Numbered from the stretch's first letter, positions 17,643-28,000 are shown. The stretch is 64,000 bases of DNA from Methylaequor sp045563055 (GCA_045563055.1 JBJKUR010000011.1:103682-167681); one strand, 5' to 3'. Notes: a model not told the origin generated them from the letters alone. Translations and numbers: made by a program.

Positions 17643-19079
17643 ATGAAATTAAAAGACAATCAATTTTCAATTCATTGGTTTAGAAAAGACCTTAGACTTA
17701 ATGACAACCCTTCTTTGAATTATTTATCTAAAAAAAAAAAAAATATAGTAGGGATATTTATATATGATGACGTTAATTGTTCACGAGAGCTTGGCTCTGC
17801 GAGTAAAGTATGGCTATACAACTCTTTAAAGAATCTTAATTTAAAGTTGGAAAATAGGCTTATACTTTTTAAAGGTGATCCATTAGCAATATTCGATAAT
17901 ATCTTAAATAAATATAACATTGATGAGATTTGCTGGAATAGATGCTATGAGCCATGGGTTATAACTAGAGATACTAAGATTAAAGCTAAATTAAAAAACA
18001 AAACAAAAATCAACTCTTTTAATTCATCACTTTTGTGGGAGCCCTGGGAAATTTTAAAACAGGATGGGACACCATATAAAATTTTTACACCTTTTTACAA
18101 AAGGGGATGCTTAAATTACAAACCACCGAGAAAACCAGAGTCATCGAAGGTTAATTTCTGTGAACATAATATTAAATCTATGGATTTAAAAGACCTTATT
18201 TTTACAGAGAAAAAAGATTGGGAGAAGAATATTCTTCTTAATTGGAAAACCTCGGAGTTTGAAGCAACAAGAATTAAAGATCAGTTCTTTTTAAAAGGAA
18301 TAAAAGATTATTCTGAAGGAAGAAATTTTCCTAATAGGGAAAATGTTTCTCGATTATCTCCTTACCTGCACTGGGGACAGATTTCACCAAATGTTTTATG
18401 GTATGAGATAGAAGAAAAGGTAGAAGAAGTTAGTAAAGATAATATAGAAATATTTAAAAGTGAACTAGGTTGGAGAGAGTTTTTTTATAATTTAATGTAT
18501 CACTACCCTAGTATTAGAGAAGAGAATCTCCAACCAAAATTTAACATATTTCCATGGGAATATAACGACTTTTTTCTAAAATCTTGGCAACAAGGAATGA
18601 CAGGATATCCTATCATTGATGCTGGTATGAGGGAGTTATGGCACACCGGTTATATGCATAACAGAGTGAGAATGATAACTGGATCATTTTTAGTCAAAAA
18701 TTTATTATTACATTGGCATCATGGTGAAAAGTGGTTCTGGGACTGCCTTTTCGATGCAGATTATGCAAGTAATTCCGCAAGCTGGCAGTGGGTAGCGGGT
18801 ACTGGAACAGATTCAGCACCGTACTTTAGAATTTTCAATCCCATTACTCAATCTAAAAAATTTGACCCTGAAGGTGAATACATCAAGAAATTTGTTCCAG
18901 AGCTTAAAACTATGCCACTTAAATACCTATTTGAGCCATGGAATTGTCCAGAAACTATATTAAAAGATTCAGGGATCATAATGGGTCAAACTTATCCCAA
19001 TCCAATAGTCGATGTGAAACAGTCAAGAGAAAAAGCATTGTCAGCATTCGCCAAACTTAAGAGAGTAAATGTTAGATGA
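17643..19079 (+). CDS. phrB: Deoxyribodipyrimidine photolyase (CPD photolyase, class I type)
   Basis: A light-driven FAD enzyme splitting cyclobutane pyrimidine dimers. 478 aa, normal. The N-terminal antenna-binding Rossmann domain begins IHWFRKDLRLNDNPSL. The FAD domain shows RLSPYLHWGQISP, GWREFFYNLMYH, and the signature WHTGYMHNRVRMI followed by WFWDCLFDADYASNS and WQWVAGTGTDSAPYFRIFNP. The Trp residues of the electron-transfer chain appear retained. It overlaps the next gene by 4 nt. The cluster suggests exposure to sunlight. Confidence 0.95.
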   Translation: MKLKDNQFSIHWFRKDLRLNDNPSLNYLSKKKKNIVGIFIYDDVNCSRELGSASKVWLYNSLKNLNLKLENRLILFKGDPLAIFDNILNKYNIDEICWNRCYEPWVITRDTKIKAKLKNKTKINSFNSSLLWEPWEILKQDGTPYKIFTPFYKRGCLNYKPPRKPESSKVNFCEHNIKSMDLKDLIFTEKKDWEKNILLNWKTSEFEATRIKDQFFLKGIKDYSEGRNFPNRENVSRLSPYLHWGQISPNVLWYEIEEKVEEVSKDNIEIFKSELGWREFFYNLMYHYPSIREENLQPKFNIFPWEYNDFFLKSWQQGMTGYPIIDAGMRELWHTGYMHNRVRMITGSFLVKNLLLHWHHGEKWFWDCLFDADYASNSASWQWVAGTGTDSAPYFRIFNPITQSKKFDPEGEYIKKFVPELKTMPLKYLFEPWNCPETILKDSGIIMGQTYPNPIVDVKQSREKALSAFAKLKRVNVR

Positions 19080-20566
19080 AAAAAAAGTTTTTTTTGATCT
19101 TAGGTAACCAATTATTTCACCCAAATATTATGGAAAAATATAAAAAGGATCACTTTTTTTATATGTGTGAGGATCATGGGCTTTGTACATATGAAAAACA
19201 TCACAAACAAAAAATACTTTTTTTTTTATCATCAATGAGATCTTATGCTGATGAGTTAGAAAATTTAAAGTTTGATCTTATTTATAGGAAAATTGATGAA
19301 AAGGATTTTACTAACAGTTATTTTGAAAAACTCTTAAAAGAAATCGACGCCAAAGGGATAACTGAAGTATCCATGCATGAGATAGAAGATAAAAAATTTG
19401 AAGATGGTATATTTTCTAGTCTTGGTGAAAGAGTTAAAATTAATTATTTGGAGTCTCCAATGTTCCTATGCTCAAGGGAAGAATTTAGAAAATACTTAGA
19501 TAAAGTTAAAAAACCCTTTATGGCTAATTTCTATAAAAATCAAAGATTAAAGAATAATATACTCATTGAATCTGATGGCACGCCAGTAGGTGGAAAGTGG
19601 AGTTTTGACGAAGATAATAGAAAAAAAGTTCCTAAGGAAATTGATCTCCTCAGAATCCCTTCATTTGAAGAAACAAAACATACAAGAGATTTAAAGAAAA
19701 CAATAAATCAAAAGTTTTCTGATCATCCTGGCAGAACAGATGGATTTTGGGCATGTACCAACAGAGAAAATGCTAAAAAATTACTTTTATTTTTTATAAA
19801 AAAAAAAATAGAAAACTTTGGTGATTATGAAGATGCTGTTGATCATAGAGATAATATTTTATTTCATTCTGCACTTAGCCCTTATATTAATATTGGCTTG
19901 TTGACTCCTAAAGAAATAATAAAAGAATTAGAAAAAAATCCTCCTAAAAAACTTAATTCATACGAAGGCTATATAAGACAAATAACCGGATGGAGGGAAT
20001 TTGTAAGAGGAATATACCAAAATTTTGATAAACAACTCGAAAACGGAAATTTCTTTAACCACAAAAGATTAATGAAATCTTCATGGTATGACGGTACAAC
20101 TGGTCTTGACCCTCTTGACTTTTCAATTAAAAATGCTCTTAATTATGGATGGACTCACCACATCGAGAGATTGATGATCTTATGTAATATAATGAATATG
20201 TGTGAACTTAACCCAAAAATTGTATATAAATGGTTTATGGAAATGTTCATTGACTCTTCAGAATGGGTGATGTCCCCAAACGTTTATGGTATGGGTTTGT
20301 TCAGTGACGGAGGAATATTTGCTACCAAACCATACATATGCGGTTCATCTTACTTTTTAAAAATGATGGATTTTAAAAAGGGTGAATGGTGTAATATAAT
20401 GGATGGTTTATACTGGAGGTTTATAAAAAAAAATAAAAGTTTTTTTTTAAAGAATCCAAGACTCTCCATGATGGTGAGAGTCCTGGATAAAATGAAAGAA
20501 GAAAGAAAAAAGATAATCTTCCTAGCAGCAGAAACCTTCATAAATAAAAACACTTATGAGCATTAA
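19076..20566 (+). CDS. Cryptochrome/photolyase family protein (prokaryotic 6-4 / FeS-BCP-like)
   Basis: A 496-aa protein of the bacterial cryptochrome/(6-4)-photolyase branch. Visible: LILGNQLFHPN at the N-terminus, HSALSPYINIGLLTP, ITGWREFVRGIY, WTHHIERLM, WVMSPNVYGMG, GIFATKPYICGSSY and the ending KNPRLSMM. Members repair (6-4) photoproducts or act as light sensors. In characterised FeS members four Cys bind a 4Fe-4S cluster. Here the region before the last one reads DFKKGEWC rather than a CxxC, so at least two ligands seem absent and the cluster may be lost (inference). Starts 4 nt inside phrB. Confidence 0.88.
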   Translation: MKKKFFLILGNQLFHPNIMEKYKKDHFFYMCEDHGLCTYEKHHKQKILFFLSSMRSYADELENLKFDLIYRKIDEKDFTNSYFEKLLKEIDAKGITEVSMHEIEDKKFEDGIFSSLGERVKINYLESPMFLCSREEFRKYLDKVKKPFMANFYKNQRLKNNILIESDGTPVGGKWSFDEDNRKKVPKEIDLLRIPSFEETKHTRDLKKTINQKFSDHPGRTDGFWACTNRENAKKLLLFFIKKKIENFGDYEDAVDHRDNILFHSALSPYINIGLLTPKEIIKELEKNPPKKLNSYEGYIRQITGWREFVRGIYQNFDKQLENGNFFNHKRLMKSSWYDGTTGLDPLDFSIKNALNYGWTHHIERLMILCNIMNMCELNPKIVYKWFMEMFIDSSEWVMSPNVYGMGLFSDGGIFATKPYICGSSYFLKMMDFKKGEWCNIMDGLYWRFIKKNKSFFLKNPRLSMMVRVLDKMKEERKKIIFLAAETFINKNTYEH

Positions 20567-20933
20567 AGTATTCTACAATAAATCATGTAACATTTGTAAA
20601 ACAGAAATCAATCATTACAAAAAACATTGTAACAACAAGATCTCCTGGATAAATGTGGTAAACAACAAACAAGCCCTAGAATCTACATCTAAAACATACC
20701 CAGAGTTACTCAGGAGATTGCATGTATCAAAAAATGGAAAAATAATTTCTGGAACAGGAGCGTTTCTAGAGATATGGAGAAATATACCCAGATACAGAAT
20801 TTTTTATTTAATTTTTAAATTTAAAATTTTCTTTATGATACTTAATTTTTTTTACGAAATTGCGGCCTATCTGCTTTATATAAAAAATAGACATTTATTA
20901 AAAAGAAATGAAAAAGAAAAATCTTCCAACTAA
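20556..20933 (+). CDS. Thiol-disulfide oxidoreductase DCC family protein (DUF393)
   Basis: A 125-aa protein starting with a thioredoxin-like CxxC motif (YNKSCNICKTEI; the usual DCC Asp is replaced). Then come INVVNNKQAL and the typical GAFLEIWRNIPRYRI stretch and a hydrophobic C-terminal part. The DCC/DUF393 family is predicted to have redox activity, but substrates are not known. It overlaps the upstream cryptochrome gene by 11 nt and the downstream DUF2256 gene by 26 nt, so it belongs to the photolyase operon. Confidence 0.82.
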   Translation: MSIKVFYNKSCNICKTEINHYKKHCNNKISWINVVNNKQALESTSKTYPELLRRLHVSKNGKIISGTGAFLEIWRNIPRYRIFYLIFKFKIFFMILNFFYEIAAYLLYIKNRHLLKRNEKEKSSN

Positions 20934-21039
20934 AATATGCGTTGTATGTAATAGAGTATTCACGTGGAGAAAGAAATGGGAGAAAGTATGGCACGAAGTT
21001 AAATATTGTTCCAAAAAGTGCTCTAGGTCGTCTAACTGA
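20908..21039 (+). CDS. DUF2256 small cysteine-rich protein
   Basis: A 43-aa protein with CVVCNRVFTWRKKWEKVW followed by YCSKKCSR, matching DUF2256. The four cysteines (CxxC...CxxxC) suggest a small zinc-binding fold. The family is frequently encoded beside cryptochrome/photolyase genes; its function is unknown. The ATG at 20908 lies inside the end of the DCC gene. The 3' end overlaps the convergent peroxiredoxin gene by 8 nt. Confidence 0.88.
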   Translation: MKKKNLPTKICVVCNRVFTWRKKWEKVWHEVKYCSKKCSRSSN

Positions 21040-21679
21040 TTTTTGTATATCGTAGGTAAGGATTAACTTTTCTAAATTCTCCAAAAAGTTCTTTTGCTTC
21101 TTCGTCTGTTACAGCCGGCACAATAATTACGTCGTCATCCTTATTCCAGTTTGCTGGTGTGGCGATCTTTTTTTGACTACTTAATTGTATTGAGTCAAGA
21201 ACTCTTATTATTTCATTAAAATTTCTCCCTGTCGTCATGGGATAAGTTAACATCATTCTAATTTTTTTTTCAGGATCTATTAAAAAAATTGACCTAACTG
21301 TTGCATTGGTAAGTGCTGTTCTTTCTCCGTCATTACTTTCCTCTGCTGGTAACATATTGTAAAGTTTGGCTATTGTTAAATCTTGATCAGCAATTAGTGG
21401 GTAGTTTACTTTTGCATTTTGAGTCTCTTCGATATCTTTTTTCCAATTAATATGATCCTCGATAGAATCAACGCTTAGACCAATCAGCTTGCAATTCCTT
21501 GACTTAAATTCCTTCTCAATTTTTGCCATATAACCAAGTTCAGTCGTGCATACAGGTGTAAAGTCTTTGGGATGAGAAAAAAGAATACCCCAGGATTTAT
21601 CCAAATAATTATGGAAGTTTACATCTCCTTCTGTTGTTTTAGCTTCGAAATTAGGTGCGATATCATTGATTCTTAACAT
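21032..21679 (-). CDS. 1-Cys peroxiredoxin (Prx6 type)
   Basis: Reduces hydrogen and organic peroxides. The peroxidatic Cys lies in FSHPKDFTPVCTTELG (about residue 45), the signature of the Prx6/1-Cys group, and the long C-terminal domain (ATPANW..., VNPYLRYTK) is also typical. At 215 aa the length fits. A second Cys (SRNCKLIGLS) is at a position not known as resolving. Convergent with the photolyase cluster, it extends the local theme of photo-oxidative stress. Confidence 0.92.
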   Translation of the reverse strand: MLRINDIAPNFEAKTTEGDVNFHNYLDKSWGILFSHPKDFTPVCTTELGYMAKIEKEFKSRNCKLIGLSVDSIEDHINWKKDIEETQNAKVNYPLIADQDLTIAKLYNMLPAEESNDGERTALTNATVRSIFLIDPEKKIRMMLTYPMTTGRNFNEIIRVLDSIQLSSQKKIATPANWNKDDDVIIVPAVTDEEAKELFGEFRKVNPYLRYTKIS

Positions 21680-21777
21680 TTCTACATTGTATTTAAAATT
21701 TTCAAAAAAGAAATAGAATTTGCATTATTTTTAATAATTTTGTTGTCAATCAAGTATAAGTAATTAATTATTCAAAC

Positions 21778-22956
21778 ATGACCGCTTATCCTAGAATTAA
21801 TACAAAAGTAAAAACAAACTCTCCTTTTTATATTTTTTACCCGGAGATGTTAAAAAAAAAAATAGATTTATTCCAAAGAAACTTTAATGGAAAAATACTC
21901 TATGCCGTTAAAGCAAACCCATCAAACTTTATTATTGATCGGATTTTAAAATCGGGAGTAAATGCTTTTGATGTAGCCTCTATAAGTGAAGTGAAATTAA
22001 TTAGAGCTAATACTCTCAAGTCCGAAATATATTTTATGAATCCAGTTAAAGCTAGATGCTCAATTAATGAAGCATATACTAATTATAAGGTTAAAAACTT
22101 TTGTATAGACAGTTTTGAAGAACTTAAGAAAATTGATGAAGAAACTAACAATGCTACTGATATAAGTTGTCAAATAAGGGTAGAGGTTCCAAATAATTGG
22201 TCAGCAATTAATTTATCCAAAAAATTTGGGATAAATAAAAATGAAGCTCCAAAATTATTAAGAAAATTAGAAAATAAGTGTCAAAAAATTGGTTTGTCAT
22301 TTCATGTTGGATCTCAATGCATGAATCCCTCAGCTTATGAAAAAGGTTTGGAAATTTTAAAAAATGTAATTCTCCAAAGTGAAGTTAGAGTTGATAGTTT
22401 AAATATTGGTGGAGGTTTTCCTTCAAATTACGAAAATTACAACTCGCCATCATTAATTAAATATTTTTCCAAAATTAACAATTACATTTCAAGGTTTCAG
22501 AAAGATATCGGGTTTGCTTGTGATCTATTAGCAGAGCCAGGGAGGTCTTTGGTATCTGAATGCATGTCACTTATAGTGCAAGTTATTTTGAGAAAAAAAA
22601 ATCATTTATTCATTAACGATGGCGTGCATGGATCTCTTAATAATGCTGGTTATCACAACTTTAATTACCCAGTAAGACTCTTAAATAATAAAAAAACTAA
22701 ATCAGACTTGATTCCATTTAGTCTATACGGGCCTACATGTGATTCTAATGATTTTATGAAAGGGCCATTTTATCTTCCTAGAGATGTGAGTGAGGGAGAT
22801 TATATCGAAATCCGTAATATGGGTGCTTACAGTATTTCTATGATGAATAATTTTAATGGATTTAGCCAAAAACCAAAAATTTTCAAATTAAAAGAGCCGT
22901 CCAAAAAATTTCATACTGAACAATTAAAATGGAATAAACTTGAGCAAATAACTTAA
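21778..22956 (+). CDS. Fold-III PLP decarboxylase (ornithine decarboxylase type)
   Basis: A 392-aa alanine-racemase-fold PLP enzyme of the Orn/DAP/Arg decarboxylase group. The PLP lysine is K45 in LYAVKANP. Other motifs are SFHVGSQC, LNIGGGFPSNY (PLP phosphate loop), LLAEPGRSLV and YGPTCDSNDF, which carries the active-site Cys and the Asp favouring ornithine-type substrates, then NMGAYSISM. Best guess is ornithine decarboxylase for putrescine synthesis; lysine or diaminopimelate variants are possible. It stands alone with a 98-bp divergent gap to the peroxiredoxin gene. Confidence 0.85.
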   Translation: MTAYPRINTKVKTNSPFYIFYPEMLKKKIDLFQRNFNGKILYAVKANPSNFIIDRILKSGVNAFDVASISEVKLIRANTLKSEIYFMNPVKARCSINEAYTNYKVKNFCIDSFEELKKIDEETNNATDISCQIRVEVPNNWSAINLSKKFGINKNEAPKLLRKLENKCQKIGLSFHVGSQCMNPSAYEKGLEILKNVILQSEVRVDSLNIGGGFPSNYENYNSPSLIKYFSKINNYISRFQKDIGFACDLLAEPGRSLVSECMSLIVQVILRKKNHLFINDGVHGSLNNAGYHNFNYPVRLLNNKKTKSDLIPFSLYGPTCDSNDFMKGPFYLPRDVSEGDYIEIRNMGAYSISMMNNFNGFSQKPKIFKLKEPSKKFHTEQLKWNKLEQIT

Positions 22957-22962
22957 CTAATT

Positions 22963-23811
22963 TTAAAGAATATAAGTTACACCAATGTAAAGCAAACAAA
23001 CACCAATAACTTTTTGTATACTAATTACTTCTTTGAAGAAAATTCTTCCAAATAAAACCGCACTAAATTGTCCGGTTGCTCTTTTAATTGATTCCATAAC
23101 TGCAACGAAATTAAATAAAATTGCGAAAAACTGAAGAACTGTGGCAATTGTGCCAATAACTATTGTTATAAGTATAATACTGTATTTTATTTTTTGATTT
23201 TTAAAATCAATTAACTCCTTTATTGAAAAAAATGACAATATTATAAAAATAAAAAGAGCCTGAATCAAACCATGAAAGTTTATGGAACTATATTTCAGAC
23301 AAATTTTATCCAATATTGGTGTTAGACTCCAACAGAAAGCAACCAAAATCATTAGTCTAGCACCTTGATTATTTTTAATGATGTGAAAGCTTTTAAAAAA
23401 AAACAAAAAATTCAACCTTTTTGAATACAAAATAAGTGTTCCAAAAATTATCATGAGAATTCCAAAATATTGTGTCTCATTTAGTTCCTCATCAAGAAAA
23501 AGAAACGAGAAAATTGAACTAAATAATGGGGTGAAAGAGAGTAATGGTATAGTTAAACTTAATTCTGAATCTTTAATTGATCTTAAGAAGAACAAAGAAG
23601 AAAAAATACCAAGTATTATTAAGAGCGTTCCTGGAATTGAATAGGGAACAATTTGAAAAAAAAAACCTTCCTTTATACACCATAAAAAAAAAAATATTAT
23701 TTGAATAAGTGAAAATAAAATTAATAACACTTTTGGGTCAATGTATCTTAGGCTTAGCTTTCTAGTTAGATCAAAAAGTGCCCAAAAAATACCAGCTATT
23801 ACACATATCAA
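22963..23811 (-). CDS. EamA/DMT superfamily transporter
   Basis: A 282-aa hydrophobic protein with about ten transmembrane segments arranged as two EamA-like halves: the first half contains PLLSFTPLFSSIFSFLFLDEE, and the second starts near residue 150 and ends ATGQFSAVLFGRIFFKEVIS. Drug/metabolite transporters of this type export amino acids or other metabolites, but the substrate cannot be predicted. The start is a TTG (23809-23811) without strong supporting signals. Confidence 0.8.
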   Translation of the reverse strand: MICVIAGIFWALFDLTRKLSLRYIDPKVLLILFSLIQIIFFFLWCIKEGFFFQIVPYSIPGTLLIILGIFSSLFFLRSIKDSELSLTIPLLSFTPLFSSIFSFLFLDEELNETQYFGILMIIFGTLILYSKRLNFLFFFKSFHIIKNNQGARLMILVAFCWSLTPILDKICLKYSSINFHGLIQALFIFIILSFFSIKELIDFKNQKIKYSIILITIVIGTIATVLQFFAILFNFVAVMESIKRATGQFSAVLFGRIFFKEVISIQKVIGVCLLYIGVTYIL

Positions 23812-23983
23812 AATTGAAGTTGACAGAGTTTAACTCGATTTCTTTGATTTCAGTTTTATTAAGCTCATGTTCTCATAATGATTAAAAATTAATTAAAATA
23901 GAAAAGTGGATAATAAATATAGATATACTAATAATAATATAAATAATAATACAATTGAAAAATATGAAATTTTAAAGTTATAA

Positions 23984-24192
23984 TTTTTAAAGTATGTTTA
24001 TTCCTCAATAAATTTTTTGAAATTTCAAAATTGGAAAAAAGAGAAACATTCTAATCCTGTTCAGGCAATTAAAAAATTTCTTAATTTTGAGGTATCAATG
24101 ATATTTATAATACATTGGATAATATTATCCTGGGCAAGAATTATAAAGATTTTTCATCAGAATATTTACGAGAAATTTTGAATAAAAACTAG
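23984..24192 (+). pseudogene. Possible decayed small gene in the 438-bp gap 23812-24249
   Basis: The gap between the DMT transporter and flgF holds no intact gene. On the plus strand two short open stretches in adjacent frames look protein-like: one reads FQNWKKEKHSNPVQAIKKFL (about 24012-24090), the next reads DIYNTLDNIILGKNYKDFSS and ends with TAG at 24190-24192. Together they could be one protein broken by a 1-nt shift near 24090. No ATG fits and no family is recognised. The rest of the gap is AT-rich with nothing I can identify. Confidence 0.25.
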
Positions 24193-24202
24193 ATTTAAGA
24201 GT

Positions 24203-24223
24203 TTTTTCTAAAGTTTAGAAAAA
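24203..24223. terminator. AT-rich perfect inverted repeat downstream of flgF
   Basis: A perfect 21-nt palindrome with 10-nt arms (TTTTTCTAAA / TTTAGAAAAA) around a central G, 27 nt past the flgF stop. It is a candidate weak terminator for the flgBCDEF operon. The stem is nearly all A-T, so termination strength is doubtful. Confidence 0.3.
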
Positions 24224-24249
24224 TTTATGATCTATTTTTCTTAATAAGA

Positions 24250-25041
24250 TTACATTCCTGGGATTCTCATAAGGCTAGCTCCGACCGAATCTAGTTCCTC
24301 TGCCATTTGTATGAATTTCACATGCATCTCAAATTTTCTTTGCTGGTCAATTGTATTAACCATTTCTTCAACTGCATTCACATTACTTTTTTCTAGATAT
24401 CCAATGACTATTTTTGCTTGTTGATTAGGTTCTATTCCAATGGTTTCGGTAATACCATTTTCATTTGGTTCTGATTCAATTCTAATGTGACCATCCAGGG
24501 TTTTTTTCAAATTATCGTTATCTCCAGGTTTATACGTTCCAATCACCCCAATATTTTGAGGAAGTGCATCAGGCTCTCCACCCAATGGTTGAATAAAAAT
24601 TTCACCTTGTGGTGAAATATTAATTTCTCTGAAAGCTGGCACCACTAATGGTTGCATACCCGCATCAAGCACCTTATTTCCAGCACCATCTAATAACTCA
24701 CCATCTTCGCTAGTTTGAAAGTCACCTCTTCTAGATAATGATGGTTCCCCACCATTTCGTGGTTCTATAATAAAATATCCTTGCCCATCAATAGCGGTAT
24801 CTAAAGGATTTTTTGTAAAATCCATGGCTCCTTGTTCAATTGAAAATCCACCAACATTTCTAGAAGATACAATTCTTGGTTCAACACCATTTTGTCTGTT
24901 AAGGTATATTGAACCAAAATCTGTTACAACATCTTGTCTGAATCCAGGAGTGCTCAAGTTTGAAAGATTGTGAGAAGTAGCAGTTTGGTTTTCCATCAAC
25001 ATTTTTAAACTGTTAAGGGCAGTTTGTGCCATTCTATCCAT
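24250..25041 (-). CDS. flgF: Flagellar basal-body rod protein FlgF
   Basis: A proximal rod component, 263 aa. The N-terminus (SHNLSNLSTPGFRQD) is the conserved FlgB/C/E/F/G D0 motif. The C-terminus reads KSNVNAVEEMVNTIDQQRKF and then a MAEELDSVGASLMR tail, which is characteristic of FlgF rather than FlgG. A good Shine-Dalgarno (AGGAGA) precedes the ATG. It follows flgE by 22 nt. In most genomes flgG-flgH-flgI follow; here the operon ends. Confidence 0.9.
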   Translation of the reverse strand: MDRMAQTALNSLKMLMENQTATSHNLSNLSTPGFRQDVVTDFGSIYLNRQNGVEPRIVSSRNVGGFSIEQGAMDFTKNPLDTAIDGQGYFIIEPRNGGEPSLSRRGDFQTSEDGELLDGAGNKVLDAGMQPLVVPAFREINISPQGEIFIQPLGGEPDALPQNIGVIGTYKPGDNDNLKKTLDGHIRIESEPNENGITETIGIEPNQQAKIVIGYLEKSNVNAVEEMVNTIDQQRKFEMHVKFIQMAEELDSVGASLMRIPGM

Positions 25042-25063
25042 TATTTTTCTCCTATACTCATTC

Positions 25064-28000
25064 CTACATTCTGATATTCACAATAGATTGTGTTGTTGCT
25101 GCAGTAGTTTCAATAGATTTTGCATTTGCCTGAAAGTTTCTTTGGGCTGTAATTAAGTTAACTAATTCTTCCGTTATATCAACATTAGATCTCTCCAATG
25201 AACCCGATAATACAGTACCAAAACCTTCTGCACCAGCTTCACCAACAGTTGCTGTACCAGAAACAGCGGTTTCAACATAAGTTGCGTTTCCAATCTGTTT
25301 CAAACCATTTTGGTTGTTAAAGTTAGCTAAAACAATTTTACCAAGTGGGTTGTTCTGTCCATTTGTATAGTTTGCTCTAACAGTTCCTGAAGCATCTACT
25401 TCTAGACCATCTAATCTGCCAGATGTAAAACCATCCTGATTAACTGTTGAAACGAAGAACGGTTGTGCAAGCTGTGTAGATTTTGTAAAATCGATATCCA
25501 GATCAATACTAAAACCTGCTTCTTGCTTTTCGTAATGTACCCCTTGTTTTGGACTTACGATTCGACCAGATTTGTCAAATGTTAATTCTCCCTCATCAAT
25601 GTATAAAGGAAAATATCCATCAACTACGTTTGCAGGAGGTGTGGTTACTTTGTTACCAGCTGCGTCAACAAACAGTGCTAAACCGTCAGCATTTGTTGCT
25701 TGTTTTAAGTTATAAATTTGAGGAACGGAACCTACACCAAGATCAACATTGTCTAGTCCAAATTTTGTTGCCCCTCTAACTTTAATTGTTGAGTCTTTTC
25801 CTGTTGTACCATTTGTAAATGTAAATTTGTTTGTTGCGGAATCGTACTTCACAGCAATACCACCACCTACAGTTCCTGAAGAATCTTCAATCTGATTAAT
25901 TCTTTGTTGAAGCGCTTCAGCTAATGTGGTTCCAACATAAAACCCCTGTGGAATTTCAATGATACCAGCAACACCATTAACAGAAACGTTAAATATATTT
26001 TCATTATTTTGGTTTGACAATCTAAAGACCTGTGTAAGATCTTCGGTAGCAGTTGCTCCGATTGCTTGAGCAGGTTGAGCCGCCAAACCTTTTGCTTCAG
26101 TTTTGAGTGCATTTGTTTTTGTTTTACCTATACCTAAGAGGTTATTATCTCCAGAAAAGAAGTCTGTTGAATCTGTAATTGAACCATCAGTTGTAGATAA
26201 TGCATATCTACCTACTACTATATCAGATGCTGTTTGATCCACTGTAACGCCAAGTGCTCCATTAGCTGCAATTGTTTCACCTGTAGAACCACTGCTGAAT
26301 TCAAAAGCTTTTAATTCACTATTGTAACCAACTTTGATTCCAAATCGCTTATCATTTAACTGAATTTCAGCACCATCTGCTACGAAAGTTGCAGCAGAGA
26401 ATTTTTCACCACCTCTAATAAGTGTAGTGGAAGTATCATCTGCAGTAGGTATACCCAGATTATTTGTTGATGTTGCAGTGGATGAACCAAAAATCTTAAA
26501 ACTATTGAAGTTACTATTAGTTCCTGTTCCAATTAAGTTTCTATCAACTTCAAACTGTAATCTTTGGTTAAGAACATCATAAGTAACCTCGATTGGTGGG
26601 TTTTTTTCATCAACCCATTGCATTTGAGCCGGTACTTTATCTGTTGCTGAGCCATCACCATTTAAGTGATTATCCCTTGTTGCAGCACTTGCGTTATCAC
26701 CAATACCAATAAGATCGAATGTATCAAGGGTTGTACCACTAGTTGTTTTATCACTTTTAAGGGTGAACTGTTCAGTGAAACCATCAAGGATATTTTTACC
26801 ACTATTACCAGCAACCATTTGTCTATTTGTGTATGCATGTTTATTTGCAGTTCCAATTTCTCTAAGAACAAGTTTTTTGTTACTAAAATTAACATCTGCA
26901 CCTTTGAAAACTGCCGTAGGGTCAGAACCCTCAAAAAATGCCTCAGTAGAAGTTGATACCGTACTATAAATATTTGCATCATTACCTGTTGTAAAGTCGA
27001 TACTAAAATCAGAATCTGGAAGATTCATTCCGGCTGTACTGCATTCAATAAAATATTGAGCAGCACCACCAACTGTTTCTGAACCAACACTTGTAACTGT
27101 AAATTCTCTACCATTTATAAAGTCACCATTAGTAGTATCAGTTGTATTAGCATAAAACTGCCCGATTAGGCGTACTTTTGAATTTGCGGCTATATTATCT
27201 GAAGCAGGATTAGTAGTACCAAAGTGAAATCTAATAGTATTTTCAGATTGATCATAGAAAACCGCTTTACCAGCATTTACTGTTGCTCCAGTTGGGTTGA
27301 TGGCCATCTCTGTTTTTTTGTCATAAACATGAGTTTGTGGACTTTTTCCAAAATAAGAATAAGTCAAATATTGCTTAGCTACAGAGAAACCAGATGCTGC
27401 AGTATCAGAACTAGATGAATTTCTATCAAATTCAAAAGCCTGGCTTTGCTCTAGCATTGTTGTCATTTCTTTACCTGCTGCTCTATAAAATAATTGACTA
27501 GAAATACCAAGTGCGGATGCTTTAGCTGTATCAACTATACCACCAGCAGTAGCACCAGTTTGGGCTGATACGGCATACGTATTTAATGAATCATTCAATC
27601 TAGCCTGAGTGTGTGCTAAGAACTGATCACGTGTAAAATCTGGAGACGCGCCAGTTAATACAATACCTTCTTTAGCAGAAACATAGGAATCGGATAACAA
27701 ATCTACACTTATTGGTGTAGTTAAACCTGTGGATGTTCCATCAGCATTTAATTTTTGAAGATCTATTGTCAAAGTGTCGTCCACGTTTTGAACAATCTGA
27801 ATTTTTTTATCGTCTCCATACGCAGCATTTACAGATCTCTGTATTTCAGTAGATAATTGAGCTGCATTGTACGAACCTGGTCTTATATCTATATTAACTG
27901 GTTGGTCACTACCATCTACATTAATAGTCATAAAGTTTGTACCCCAGTAAATTTGAGAACTGGTATCACCACTTTCTCTTGTTGAATTAAACTGAAGAGG

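Noticed and set aside
24209..24235. Sigma-28-like -35 (TAAAGTTT) on the plus strand
   Set aside because: No matching -10 (GCCGATAA type), no gene downstream in that direction, and it is part of an AT palindrome.
26662..26982. Antisense and off-frame reading frames inside flgE
   Set aside because: They lie wholly within an intact FlgE coding sequence and have no recognisable domains.
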